Shown in pieces: positions 27,156 to 36,272 of a stretch of DNA of 64,000 nt (position 1 is the stretch's first letter; each line of letters starts with the position of its first letter). The DNA comes from Paracoccus beibuensis (GTDB lineage Bacteria; Pseudomonadota; Alphaproteobacteria; Rhodobacterales; Rhodobacteraceae): NCBI RefSeq assembly GCF_026162625.1, contig NZ_JAOTBD010000006.1, forward strand, positions 1 to 64,000, written 5' to 3'. The notes beneath the pieces are model-generated. The model ran no database searches. It had not been told where the DNA came from and worked only from the letters and a program-made list of their open reading frames with translations. The translations under genes and the position numbers were made by a program.

Positions 27156-28615
27156 GGATCGGCCGTCATCCGCGGCAAAAGCGTGATCTGCGTCTCGGCC
27201 CGGTCGGCATCGGCGTCAAGGCCAAGCGCCCGCAGCATGGCGATTCCGCGTCCGGCGCGTGCAAGATCGCCCTCCAGCGCGGCGTCGATGTCCGCCATCG
27301 CGGTCAGCAGCGCCTCTCCGTGCCGGGTGTCTGGCGCCTCGACGGGCGGCGCCGCAAGGTCGGCGGCGGGTTCGGGACGGGTCGCGCCCGGCAGTCCGAC
27401 CCAGGCGCGCATCAGGGACGCGATCTCGGCCACCTGGGGGACGCCGCCTTCCGGCAGGTCGGCGGCGACCATGGCGGCCAGCAGGTCGGCCATGCCGGCC
27501 TTGCGGAACTCTTCAAAGGCGCGGGGCAGGGCCTGCTGCAGGTCGCCGTTGGCCAGCGCCGCCTCCAGCGTCTGCATGACGCTTGCCCGTTCCCAGACGC
27601 CACCCGATGCCGCGGGGCGCTGTTCTGCATAGATCCGGCGCAACTCGGCGGCGGGCAGGGCGCCCGACTCCGCCAGACGCTCGGCAGCCTCCAGCCGGGC
27701 CTTGAAGCCGCCGTTCAGCCGAAGATCGGATTGCGCGAAGGCGACCGGCAGGGGCGTGGTCGGCAGGGGCTGGCCCACGGCCTCGTGGATGCGGAACTCC
27801 AGCGGGGTCATCCGGTCGGCAGGTTCGATGACCTGGCCGCCGTCGACCAGGCCGTCGTCGAGGAAATGCGTCAGAAGGATCGCGCGGCGTTCGTCGACAA
27901 GACCAAGCGCCTCGGCGCCGTGCAGGCTGATCGCGGCGGCCGCCCAATCGCCCGACTGCGCAAGACAGAAGATGCGGGCGGCAAAGCTGGGGGCGATGCC
28001 GGGCGTGCCATTCATGATCGCGCAGGCGCGGCCTTCGTCACCCTCCAGCAACGCGACGTCGAACAGGCGGCGAAAGATCTCGGGCTCGCCGGGACCGGCG
28101 GCAGCCAGAAGGGCCTGCGCCTGGTCCAGCGCGCCCATGTCCAGCAGCCTGTCGGCGCGGGCCAGGAACAGCTGGCCGCGCTGGCCGGGTGTCTCGGCAT
28201 CGGTCGGCGGCGCCAGCTGTGCTGTCAGGACGCGCTTCAGCAGGTCCTGCATCGCGTCCAGCCGTGCCGGCGTTGCCAGAACCATCTGCGACAGCGTCGC
28301 CGCGTCGCTGCCGACCCAGAGGTCGGGCGGAAGGCCGGCGCGGTTCGGGCTGGTCGTCCCGGTCCGGTCAGGGTCGCCGACATCCAGTCGCGTGACCTGC
28401 ACCGGACCCACGGCGCCGCTTTGCGCCACGGGCTGCGGGCCGTGGCGGTTCAGCGCGTCAGGCGGCAGGTCGCCCGGCCGCCAGGCCGAGGCTTCCCGTT
28501 CTGGACCGCGGACGCTGCCCGACAGCCAGTCGCTGGCCGACAGGGGCTGCTGCGCCGCAGCATCCAGCGGCAGCGTCAGGCCGAAGGCCAGCGCCATGAG
28601 GGTGTGTCTATTCAC
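27152..28615 (-). CDS. Exported protein of unknown function
   Basis: A 487-residue protein starting at GTG 28615 with a hydrophobic leader ending LTLPLDAAAQQ, a plausible Sec signal peptide cleaved after AAA; ATG 28597 is an alternative start. The mature part is rich in Ala/Leu and helical, with repeated ALLAAAGPGEPEI- and AFEEFRKAGMADLLAAMV-like helices. This suggests a TPR-like alpha-solenoid, but no domain is recognised with confidence. It lies between the small membrane gene and xerD with short overlaps. Periplasmic location is inferred from the leader. Confidence 0.65.
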   Translation of the reverse strand: MNRHTLMALAFGLTLPLDAAAQQPLSASDWLSGSVRGPEREASAWRPGDLPPDALNRHGPQPVAQSGAVGPVQVTRLDVGDPDRTGTTSPNRAGLPPDLWVGSDAATLSQMVLATPARLDAMQDLLKRVLTAQLAPPTDAETPGQRGQLFLARADRLLDMGALDQAQALLAAAGPGEPEIFRRLFDVALLEGDEGRACAIMNGTPGIAPSFAARIFCLAQSGDWAAAAISLHGAEALGLVDERRAILLTHFLDDGLVDGGQVIEPADRMTPLEFRIHEAVGQPLPTTPLPVAFAQSDLRLNGGFKARLEAAERLAESGALPAAELRRIYAEQRPAASGGVWERASVMQTLEAALANGDLQQALPRAFEEFRKAGMADLLAAMVAADLPEGGVPQVAEIASLMRAWVGLPGATRPEPAADLAAPPVEAPDTRHGEALLTAMADIDAALEGDLARAGRGIAMLRALGLDADADRAETQITLLPRMTADP

Positions 28616-28760
28616 CAGCAGTGCCGTCTGCCTGGTCTGCCATGTCCAGCGGCGTCCGAACCTCGGTCCGGTTGGGTGTCATGTCGCCAAGGTAGGCATA
28701 GCCCACCAGGCCGATCAGCCCCGCCAGAATCAGGATCACCAGCAGTTTCAACATCCGCAT
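28608..28760 (-). CDS. Small single-pass membrane protein
   Basis: A 50-residue protein: MRMLKLLVILILAGLIGLVG forms one transmembrane helix, followed by a short hydrophilic acidic tail. No cysteine or known motif is present. It overlaps the GTG start of the exported protein by a few bases, so both are probably translated together. It is divergent from aroK. Such mini-proteins often sit at the head of operons in Rhodobacteraceae; the role is unknown. Confidence 0.6.
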   Translation of the reverse strand: MRMLKLLVILILAGLIGLVGYAYLGDMTPNRTEVRTPLDMADQADGTAGE

Positions 28761-28885
28761 CGCTTTTGCCCTTGCTCGACCGTTCTTCGTTGTCTTCCGA
28801 CCGGTCTTATGCCGGCTCGTGGCGAATATATATGGCATTTTCCGAAAGATCACGTCATTCAGTCATGCGATTGACAGGGGGCAGG

Positions 28886-29437
28886 ATGACCAAGCGGCTG
28901 ATGCGCCATATCGTGCTGATCGGGATGATGGGCGCCGGCAAGACGGCCATCGGAACCGACATCGCGCGCCGCCTGCAGGTCCCTTTCACCGATTCGGACG
29001 CCGAGATCGAGGCCGCCGCCGCGATGACGATCACCGAGATCTTCGCGCGCGATGGCGAGACGTTCTTTCGCGCCCGCGAGGCGCAGGTTCTGGCCCGGCT
29101 GCTGACCGGGACGCCCGGCGTCATATCGACCGGCGGCGGCGCTTGGATGCAAGCGGGCAACCGCACGCTGATCGCCGCCAACGGGATGTCCGTCTGGCTG
29201 AACTGCGACCCCGAGCTTTTGTGGAACCGCGTGCGGCAGCGCACGACGCGGCCCCTGCTGCAGACGGCAGATCCCAAGGGCACGCTGCTGCGACTGTTGG
29301 CCGAGCGCAGCCCCGTCTATGCCGAGGCTGAACTGGAGTTCGTCTCGCACGAGGGCGACAGCATCGAGCGTTCGGCGGCGCGGTTGATCGCCCAGCTGCG
29401 CGCAGCCGACCCCGGCCTGTTCAAGGAGACATCATGA
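28886..29437 (+). CDS. aroK: Shikimate kinase
   Basis: A 183-residue kinase phosphorylating shikimate with ATP. Walker A GMMGAGKT lies at residues 13-20, the shikimate-binding FTDSDAEIE follows, then FFRAREAQVLARLL and GVISTGGGAWM with the conserved GGG, and the lid region RTTRPLLQTADPKG. The start at 28886 follows GGGGGCAGG; an ATG at 28865 is a weaker option. The stop overlaps aroB's start by 4 bp, the widespread aroK-aroB arrangement. Confidence 0.96.
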   Translation: MTKRLMRHIVLIGMMGAGKTAIGTDIARRLQVPFTDSDAEIEAAAAMTITEIFARDGETFFRAREAQVLARLLTGTPGVISTGGGAWMQAGNRTLIAANGMSVWLNCDPELLWNRVRQRTTRPLLQTADPKGTLLRLLAERSPVYAEAELEFVSHEGDSIERSAARLIAQLRAADPGLFKETS

Positions 29438-30540
29438 CCGAACCCGTCACCGTCCACGTTCCCCTGGGCAATCGCGCCTATGACGTCCGCATCGGCGCAG
29501 GTCTGCTGGCCCGCGCGGGGGTTGAGATCGCGTCCCTGCTGGCCCGGCCGCGCGTGGCCATCGTCACCGATGCGTCTGTCGCGCGGCTGCATCTTCGGCG
29601 CCTGCAGGATGCCTTGGCGACCGAGGGGATCGGCAGCGAGGCGCTGGTCCTGCCGGCGGGCGAGGCGACGAAGAACTGGGACAATCTGTCGGCATGCGTG
29701 GAATGGCTGCTGGAGCGGCAGGTCGAGCGGCGGGACGTGGTCGTGGCGCTTGGCGGCGGCGTCATCGGCGATCTTGTGGGCTTTGCCGCGGCGATCCTGC
29801 GCCGGGGAGTGCGTTTCGTGCAGGTGCCGACGACGCTTCTGGCGCAGGTCGACAGCAGCGTCGGCGGCAAGACGGGTATCAACAGCGTCAAGGGCAAGAA
29901 CCTGATCGGCGCGTTTCACCAGCCGTCGCTGGTCCTGGCTGATATCGACGTCCTCGACACGCTGAGCGAGCGCGACTTCCTGGTCGGATATGGCGAGGTT
30001 GCGAAGTACGGCCTTCTGGGCGACGCGGACTTCTTCGCGTGGCTGGAAGATAACGCGCCGTCTCTGCGCGGCGACGCGGGGCTGCGGCAGCGTGCGGTCG
30101 CGCATTCCGTCGCGATGAAGGCCGGCATCGTGACACGCGACGAGACCGAGCAGGGAGAGCGTGCCTTGCTGAACCTGGGACATACGTTCGGCCATGCCCT
30201 GGAAGCTGCGACGGGTTATTCGGACCGGCTGCTGCACGGAGAGGGTGTCGCTGTCGGCTGTGCCCTGGCGTTCGATCTGTCGGCGCGGATGGGGTTGTGC
30301 CCGCAAGAGACGCCGAGCCGCGTCCTGGCGCATTTGCGCCAGATGGGGATGCCGGCTCGGCTGTCCGAGATCCCGGGCGATCTGCCGGACGACCAGGCGC
30401 TGATCCGGCTGATGGGGCAGGACAAGAAGGTCGTGGACGGCCGCCTGCGCTTCGTACTGGCGCGCGACATCGGCGACGCGTTCGTCAGCGATGCGGTCGA
30501 CATCGCGCTGCTGGCCGAGGTCCTGCGCGACGCACGCTGA
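29434..30540 (+). CDS. aroB: 3-dehydroquinate synthase
   Basis: A 368-residue NAD- and divalent-metal-dependent enzyme converting DAHP to 3-dehydroquinate. It shows LPAGEATKNWDNL, the NAD loop VVALGGGVIGDLVGFAAAIL, QVPTTLLAQVDSSVGGKTGI and the metal-binding HTFGHALEAATGY with the conserved His residues. The length is normal. It is translated from a start overlapping the aroK stop; the pair supplies the shikimate pathway begun by the DAHP synthase at 19.8 kb. A long hairpin follows 17 bp after the stop. Confidence 0.97.
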   Translation: MTEPVTVHVPLGNRAYDVRIGAGLLARAGVEIASLLARPRVAIVTDASVARLHLRRLQDALATEGIGSEALVLPAGEATKNWDNLSACVEWLLERQVERRDVVVALGGGVIGDLVGFAAAILRRGVRFVQVPTTLLAQVDSSVGGKTGINSVKGKNLIGAFHQPSLVLADIDVLDTLSERDFLVGYGEVAKYGLLGDADFFAWLEDNAPSLRGDAGLRQRAVAHSVAMKAGIVTRDETEQGERALLNLGHTFGHALEAATGYSDRLLHGEGVAVGCALAFDLSARMGLCPQETPSRVLAHLRQMGMPARLSEIPGDLPDDQALIRLMGQDKKVVDGRLRFVLARDIGDAFVSDAVDIALLAEVLRDAR

Positions 30541-30557
30541 GCGGGCAGGGGAAGGAA

Positions 30558-30592
30558 GCGCCGCTCGGCCCCATCGAGGGGCCGAGCGGCGC
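30558..30592. terminator. 15-bp perfect hairpin after aroB
   Basis: GCGCCGCTCGGCCCC and its exact complement are separated by ATCGA. No T-run follows, so it is a weak intrinsic terminator at best. It may act with Rho or stabilise the aroB transcript end, and may serve both strands. Confidence 0.55.
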
Positions 30593-30809
30593 TGGCTGTC
30601 GCCGGAGCCTTCGCGGCGGCATGTTCCGTTCGGAGGGTCCCCTCTCGAAGGAGGCGCTCCGGACCACGGTTGCTGTTCCTGTGGCGGCCTTGCAAAAATT
30701 GACCGTGGAATGTGTCTGCATGCCAGTTGATGCGCGTCGTTGAGCGCGAGGAGACGACTTTTGCCGACGATCACGTGACGCGCAGCGGGGCGGCCGATCG
30801 TTCTTTGGA

Positions 30810-32270
30810 CTACAAGCCCGGAATCAGGCTTCTCATTCCGCGACGCAAGCTTCTCCAGCGGCTGGACGGACGTTCGGGGTCCAGGAGCTCATTTTCGTCG
30901 AAGAGCGAAGCCTCGACCACATTCAGGTCGGGGATCTCGAACGGCACAAGAGACCTCCCATTCGTGCGAAGCGCCTCGATGGTTGCGATCAGCGAGCCGT
31001 CGGCAGCGGCCAGGGCACCATCCAGCCTGTCTTGAGTGACGCCCAGATGTTCCGCCAGAAGATCGTTGCGCAGCTTCAGGATCTGCCGCTGGATGACGAC
31101 GTCGTCGGGGCCCGCCTCGGCGCTGATGTCGCATTCGGTGTCGAAACCGAGTGAGCGGTTGTTGAGGTTTGAAGACCCGACCTTCAGCAACCTATCGTCG
31201 ACGACCATGACCTTTGCGTGGACATAGATCGGCTGCCCTCCTGCCGTGACGGGCGTGTAGAGCCGGAAGCGGTCGTGGCGATCAGCCTGCCGGACCAGAT
31301 TCAGCAACCTTGCGCGTGACGAGCCCATGACCTCCTCCTCCAGCCATCCTTCGGCAGAGACGGGGTTGATGACCACGATTTCAGGACTGTCAGGCCGACC
31401 AAGGCGCGCAGCGATGGCGTCCGCAATGCGGCGGGAGGCGAAATACTGGCTTTCGATATAGATCGTCCGCCTGGCGGCGGCGATGCCGGAAAGATACAGC
31501 GCCTCGATTTCGTGGAGGGCCTCGCGGTCGTCGTATTCGGGCGCGGTCCTTGATATGGCAAGGTCCACGTCGCACAGCAGCGGCTCAAGGTTGTCTGGCC
31601 AGAGGCTTTCCTGCGGCTGGGGCGGCTGCAGCGTCTCGCCGGTCGCCCGACGCCACCGTTCGCGCGCCAGTTCGCCCAAAGCCTGCGCGACCTCTCCTTC
31701 GACGGCGGTCGAGACATCGTGCCAAGGCCCATAGCGGCGCTTGGTGGTCGGGCGGACGCGCTGCGGATGATCGTCCAGATGCTCTCTGGTGTCCCAGCGG
31801 TCGGCGGTGATGTCGATCCCGCCGCAGAAGGCCAGTGTGTCGTCGATCACCACGATCTTCTGGTGATGCGCCGATCCGACCGGATGTGCAGCATCAAGCT
31901 TGAAGTGGATGCGGTCGTTCGTCATCCAGTCGAGGATGACCAGCGGCGTGGTTCCACGCCCTAGCGCGTTGATTGCGCCGAGGTTCCAGCGCAGCACGTG
32001 GATCTGCACCTCGGGCCGGTTCGCCGCGATCCAGTTGAGGAACTTGCCGAGGCGGTTGGGAACCTCGCCATCTTCGGCCGGGCGGTCCAGGGGGATCCGG
32101 GTGTCGAAGTCCCAGCCGATCAGCATGACGCTGTGTCGCGCCTTCTGCACGGCATCGTGGACGAGCGCGAAATAGTCGGCCGCGTCGATGACCACCGCCA
32201 TCCGGCTGGCGCGTCTGATCTGCCAGCACGTGTCGCCCTGCCGAAGGATCGGATTGGCACTGTCTGTCAT
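30810..32270 (-). CDS. Phospholipase D-like protein
   Basis: A 486-residue protein with two HKD motifs: H136-x-K138-x4-D143 in AHHQKIVVIDDTLAFCGGID and H351-x-K353-x4-D358 in HAKVMVVDDRLLKVGSSNLN. This is the paired catalytic site of the PLD superfamily, which acts on phosphodiesters by a phosphohistidine intermediate. There is no evident signal peptide. The substrate may be phospholipid; a cardiolipin synthase-like reaction is also possible. The start at 32270 has AGGA 11 nt upstream; ATG 32297 is an alternative. It is the last of three same-strand genes with a stress-protein domain upstream. Confidence 0.88.
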   Translation of the reverse strand: MTDSANPILRQGDTCWQIRRASRMAVVIDAADYFALVHDAVQKARHSVMLIGWDFDTRIPLDRPAEDGEVPNRLGKFLNWIAANRPEVQIHVLRWNLGAINALGRGTTPLVILDWMTNDRIHFKLDAAHPVGSAHHQKIVVIDDTLAFCGGIDITADRWDTREHLDDHPQRVRPTTKRRYGPWHDVSTAVEGEVAQALGELARERWRRATGETLQPPQPQESLWPDNLEPLLCDVDLAISRTAPEYDDREALHEIEALYLSGIAAARRTIYIESQYFASRRIADAIAARLGRPDSPEIVVINPVSAEGWLEEEVMGSSRARLLNLVRQADRHDRFRLYTPVTAGGQPIYVHAKVMVVDDRLLKVGSSNLNNRSLGFDTECDISAEAGPDDVVIQRQILKLRNDLLAEHLGVTQDRLDGALAAADGSLIATIEALRTNGRSLVPFEIPDLNVVEASLFDENELLDPERPSSRWRSLRRGMRSLIPGL

Positions 32271-32394
32271 CACGTTCCTGCTGACGGCCGGTTCCATCGC
32301 GTGACGCAACCGCCGCGCCCATGTCGGACCCGGCAATCGCAGCCATGCTCCCGCGAGCTTGCAGCCCGCGGGGGCGATTGTCGCTTCTGCCCAC

Positions 32395-32658
32395 TCACTG
32401 CGCGGGCTCTACCTCGACGGGCTCCTCGACCACGACGGGTTCGTCAGCTACGGCGGGTTCGTCGACGATCTCTGCTTCTTCGGTCGTTACGGTGTCCGTG
32501 GTTTCGACCTCGGTCGCTTCGTCAGCGAACCACCCGAAGATCCAGCCCAGGATCAGAAGCGCCAGGATGACGACAACGGCAATGCCGATCCATTTGCCTG
32601 CGCCGCCTTTGGTGGTGCCCGACGCATTGGTGACCTTGGGATCGCGATAATCCGACAT
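32395..32658 (-). CDS. Small acidic-tailed membrane protein
   Basis: An 87-residue protein with a short Gly/Lys leader, one transmembrane helix (WIGIAVVVILALLILGWIFG) and a C-terminal tail almost entirely of Glu, Asp, Thr, Val and Pro. It has no catalytic motif. The acidic tail probably projects from the inner membrane. It lies between the stress-protein gene and phospholipase D, which suggests an envelope role by association only. Confidence 0.65.
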   Translation of the reverse strand: MSDYRDPKVTNASGTTKGGAGKWIGIAVVVILALLILGWIFGWFADEATEVETTDTVTTEEAEIVDEPAVADEPVVVEEPVEVEPAQ

Positions 32659-32688
32659 TTCGGTTTCCTTCCTGTGGGTTGATGAGCG

Positions 32689-33174
32689 TCAGCCGCGGCG
32701 CTGGTCCAGCCGCGCGTTGCGGACATAGGAGCGGGTGAAGGGATCGAGATGATCCTGGTCACGCCGCCCGATCCATTCGTCGTTCGTCGCGCGCATCCCG
32801 GGATCGCTGTAGGGATCAAGCCCCGCATCGCGGAACTCGTCGTGTCGCCGGTCGAGGTCGTAAGCCTCGTCCTCCGGACGGCGCATGATCTCTTGCACGC
32901 GCGCGACCTGCGTGTCGTCGACTTCGGCCGAGACTACATAGTCGCCCCGCCGGACGCTCTGCTGATAGGTTCGCAGGTCGTCCTCCGGCAGGTGCAGGTC
33001 ATACAGCCTGTCGGTATGGGTGGTGTCCGTGCGCTGGCCCTCAACCCCGACGGGGTCGTCCATGTCGGGGACGACATGGATGTCACCGGTCGAGACGCCG
33101 AGGCTGACCAACTCTTGCCTGACGAGATCAGCAGTCGCGAATGTGCGATAGATCGCAGTTACGTTCCTGTGCAT
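32689..33174 (-). CDS. General stress protein 17M-like domain protein
   Basis: A 161-residue protein: the N-terminal half (TAIYRTFATADLVRQELVSLG, then DIHVVPDM) resembles the YflT/GSP17M heat-induced stress domain. The middle has RRGDYVVSAEVDDTQVARVQ, another conserved block. The C-terminal part is Arg/Asp-rich and low complexity (DLDRRHDEFRDAG), probably disordered. The start at 33174 is chosen for the GGAGGAG 5 nt upstream. It leads the three-gene cluster with the membrane protein and phospholipase D. The family's biochemical role is unknown. Confidence 0.7.
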   Translation of the reverse strand: MHRNVTAIYRTFATADLVRQELVSLGVSTGDIHVVPDMDDPVGVEGQRTDTTHTDRLYDLHLPEDDLRTYQQSVRRGDYVVSAEVDDTQVARVQEIMRRPEDEAYDLDRRHDEFRDAGLDPYSDPGMRATNDEWIGRRDQDHLDPFTRSYVRNARLDQRRG

Positions 33175-33956
33175 CTGGCTCCTCCGAATGTTTTTCGCAT
33201 TAGCACAAGCACAAAGGCCGAAACGGGTTCCATCGTGGTAGAGCATGGCGTCAATGAGCGGAAATGGCGACGCGCCCCGAACTGCACGATCAGTCGGCAT
33301 GTTCCGCTGTAGAATCGGTCCAGTTGCAGTGGAAGCTGCTGGCGGAGTAGTCGTCGGGACTGGATGATCGAATTGGCCGAGGCACTGGCGCTAGAACGGC
33401 AGGATCGTGACGGTCATTCGCATGCGCAGGGGACCTGCATCAATCAGGCAGAACGCCTCGTCACGAGTTGAAGAGGCTAAGGTCAGACAGCAAGGCTTGG
33501 GTCTTGAACAGCGGGCGGCCTCATGCACCCGGCTGTCGAACGGCGATTTCAGGGTGGCACCGCCGGCACGACGCTTCCATCAAGGATGCCCCTCAAGTTG
33601 CACCGGCCTGCAGTTTGCATCAAAATCCTTACGGGTCTCTCCATCAGCGCAAGATCTCGGAGTTTCAAGATGCGCTGCTTCATGTCCTTCCCAAACTACT
33701 CGCTTCACGAGACCTGGAGAGGCAGCCGCCGGAACATGTCTGTGAAGCCTCTCGCTGAAGCGCGCGCCCACCGAAGGGCGGCTCATACCCGCTTGAGCGG
33801 TGAGCCGCCGCAGCTGCGAGTGCTGCCACGAGGCCGCCACCTCAAGCAATCGATGCGCTATGAAGCACGCACCCTTGCACGCGCGCCGGGTTCTGCTCGT
33901 CGAGCGTCATTGTCCAAGAGTGAAATCAAGTCGCACCGTGGTCGCTGTGGCCATCT
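33175..33956. other. 782-bp region without an intact gene
   Basis: No frame here looks like a complete gene on either strand. It contains the ribosome-binding and promoter region of the stress-protein gene at its left edge, a long inverted repeat (GGCGGCTCA at 33777-33785 and TGAGCCGCC at 33801-33809 with an inner CCGCT/AGCGG pair) and a possible eroded AraC-type helix-turn-helix on the minus strand. Base composition looks less GC-rich than the flanking genes. It probably represents decayed accessory DNA. Confidence 0.5.
33640..33849 (-). pseudogene. Possible AraC-type HTH fragment
   Basis: The minus-strand frame reads LRRLTAQAGMSRPSVGARFS followed by ERLHRH, which resembles the first helix-turn-helix of cupin-AraC regulators (LAxxAGMSRxxxxxRF). 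The sequence then loses similarity, and no ligand domain or second HTH is found. It overlaps a strong inverted repeat, so part of the resemblance could be fortuitous. If real, it is a remnant. Confidence 0.3.
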
Positions 33957-36272
33957 TCAACCCTCGATGCTTCCGAAGTCGGCGATCTGCCGTCCCGCCT
34001 CACGGATGCGGGACAGAAGGTTCAGGCGGTTGCGGCGGACGATCTGCTTGTCGGTATTCACCTGGACCGCCTCGAAGAACGCATCGATCGGAGAGCGGAG
34101 TGCAGCAATGGCCGTCATGGCGGCGGGATAGTCCTCGGCGGCCATGGCGGCCATGATCTGCGGCTCGGCCTTGTCAAGCGCGGCAAAGAGGGCGCGTTCC
34201 TCGTCCGTCTCGGCGAACTTGGCGTCCGCGCCGAAGCTGTATTCCACGCCATCCTTCTCCTCGGCCTGCGCGAGGATGTTCCCGGCGCGCTTGAGGCCCT
34301 GGGTCAGGTTCTTGCCGTCTTCAGTCGCCAGCATGTCGTTCAGCGCAGTGGCGCGGGCGACCACACGAACGAGGTCGTCGTTCCCCTCCTGCGCCAGCAC
34401 CGCGTCGATGATGTCGTGGCGGATGCCCTGCTCGCGGAGGTAGACCTTGAGGCGCTCGTGGAGGAAGGAGAGGAGGTCGAAGCTGAGCAGAGACAGTCGA
34501 GCATCCCCTTCAACGATCCGTTTGTCACCCAACTGCGGGTTGGCATCCATATCTTCGAACCAAATTTGCGCAGCATCGGTGACACGCGCATCCATAAGAG
34601 CCTGCGCAAATTCCACGAGCGTTGTGTTGTATGTCACGGACTCATCGTCTGGGTGGATATGGCATACACCGACCCAGTTCTTTGCGTCCTGCGACTTACC
34701 TTCAGGCAAGAAGTAAATCTGGTTAGCGTGACTTGGTTCGAACCAAACGCCCGCTGCCGCACGGGCGATCAAGGTGTTCAGGTGAACTTGGGTATCATTC
34801 GTTAGGATCAACCGGATCACCCCCAATGCCGCCCGCCGCAGCGCGAAGGGGTCCTTCGACCCCGTCGGCTTCTCATCGATCGCCCAGAAACCCGTGAGCG
34901 CGTCGATCTTGTCGGCCAGCGCCACGGCGACCGAGACTGGGGCGGTCGGCACGGCGTCCGAGGGGCCAAGGGGCGAGTAGTGGTCGCGGGCGGCGTCGGC
35001 CACGGCGTCGGACTCTCCGGCTTCCAGCGCGTAGTAGCGGCCCATCGTGCCTTGCAATTCGGGAAACTCGCCGACCATGGCGGACCGGAGGTCCAGCTTG
35101 GCCAGGCGCGCGGCGCGTTCGGCCTGTTCGGGGTCGGCGCCGACCAGGGGAGCGATCTCGCGGGCAAGGGCCGCGATGCGCTGAATGCGGTCGTGCTGGC
35201 TGCCCAGCTTGCTCTGGAAGGTAACCGACTTCAGGCCCTCGGCCCAAGTCTCCATGCCGGATTTTGCCTCGCGCAGATCGTTGTCCCAGAAGAAGGCGGC
35301 GTCGGACAGGCGGGCGGCCAAGACGCGCTGGTTGCCGGCAAGAATGGTGGCACCGTCGTCGGAAGTCTCGATATTGGCGACTGTCACGAAACCCTCGATC
35401 CGGCCGGTCTTGGGGTTCCGGGCCGAAAAGAACTTCTGGTGCTCCTTCATCGAGGTCTGCAGGACCTCGGGGGGCAGGGACAGGAACCGGTCCTCGATCA
35501 CGCCCATCAGGGGGACGGGCCATTCAACGAGGCCGGCGACCTCGGACAAGAGGGCGTCGTCAGGGACGATCTGCCAGCCGCGGGCGAAGGCCAGGTTCTC
35601 GGCCTGCGACCGGATCTCGGATGCGCGTTCCTCGGCGTCCAGCATCACGCGGGCGCGGCGCAGCTTGGCGGCATAGTCGTCGAAGCCGGTGACGGTGAAG
35701 GCGTCGGGCGCCATGAAACGGTGGCCGCGGGTCGTGTTGCCTGCCGCAATGCCCTCGATGGTCAGCGGCACGACCTCTGCGCCCGCCTCATCGGACAGGA
35801 TGCACAGGATGGAATGCAGCGGGCGCACCCACCGCAGGCTGCCCGCACCCCAGCGCATGGATTTCGGCCAGGGGAAATTGCGGATCGCAGATTCCAGCAC
35901 GTCGGCCACGATCTCGGCGGCCGGGCGGCCGGGCTTGGTCAATGTGGCGAACCAGACCTGGCCCTTCTTGTCATCGCGTGCCTCGAGCTGGTCGCGGGTC
36001 AGGCCGGTCGAGCGCAAAAACCCATCCAGCGCCTTTTCCGGCGCGTCCGTGCGCGGACCCTTGCGCTCCTCGCGTGTGGTGGGGCTGTGGGCGGTCAGCC
36101 CCTCGACTGTCAGCGCCAGGCGGCGCGGTGTGCTGAAGGCGCCGGCCGAGGCATACGTCAGCCCGGCCTCGACCAGGCCGTCAGTCACCAAGCGCTTCAG
36201 GTCCTCGCGCGCGCGGGCCTGCATCCGGGCGGGAATTTCCTCGGAAAAGAGTTCGATCAGCAGGTCGGGCAT
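33957..36272 (-). CDS. glyS: Glycine--tRNA ligase beta subunit, with in-frame insertion
   Basis: A 771-residue beta subunit of the alpha2beta2 glycyl-tRNA synthetase; it binds tRNA-Gly while GlyQ holds the active site. The start [18 protein letters not shown] and blocks FSTPRRLALTVEGLTAHSP, GHRFMAPDAFTVTG, QTSMKEHQKFFSARNP and DPFALRRAALGVIRLIL are canonical, and the C-terminal LLSFLHERLKVYLREQGIR and tRNA-binding tail are intact. Between LTNDTQVHLNTLIA and LLSFDLL about 85-95 extra residues (roughly residues 495-590) are present, coded by visibly AT-richer DNA. They keep the frame, so the protein is probably functional. It follows glyQ and the DUF6446 gene. Confidence 0.93.
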   Translation of the reverse strand: MPDLLIELFSEEIPARMQARAREDLKRLVTDGLVEAGLTYASAGAFSTPRRLALTVEGLTAHSPTTREERKGPRTDAPEKALDGFLRSTGLTRDQLEARDDKKGQVWFATLTKPGRPAAEIVADVLESAIRNFPWPKSMRWGAGSLRWVRPLHSILCILSDEAGAEVVPLTIEGIAAGNTTRGHRFMAPDAFTVTGFDDYAAKLRRARVMLDAEERASEIRSQAENLAFARGWQIVPDDALLSEVAGLVEWPVPLMGVIEDRFLSLPPEVLQTSMKEHQKFFSARNPKTGRIEGFVTVANIETSDDGATILAGNQRVLAARLSDAAFFWDNDLREAKSGMETWAEGLKSVTFQSKLGSQHDRIQRIAALAREIAPLVGADPEQAERAARLAKLDLRSAMVGEFPELQGTMGRYYALEAGESDAVADAARDHYSPLGPSDAVPTAPVSVAVALADKIDALTGFWAIDEKPTGSKDPFALRRAALGVIRLILTNDTQVHLNTLIARAAAGVWFEPSHANQIYFLPEGKSQDAKNWVGVCHIHPDDESVTYNTTLVEFAQALMDARVTDAAQIWFEDMDANPQLGDKRIVEGDARLSLLSFDLLSFLHERLKVYLREQGIRHDIIDAVLAQEGNDDLVRVVARATALNDMLATEDGKNLTQGLKRAGNILAQAEEKDGVEYSFGADAKFAETDEERALFAALDKAEPQIMAAMAAEDYPAAMTAIAALRSPIDAFFEAVQVNTDKQIVRRNRLNLLSRIREAGRQIADFGSIEG

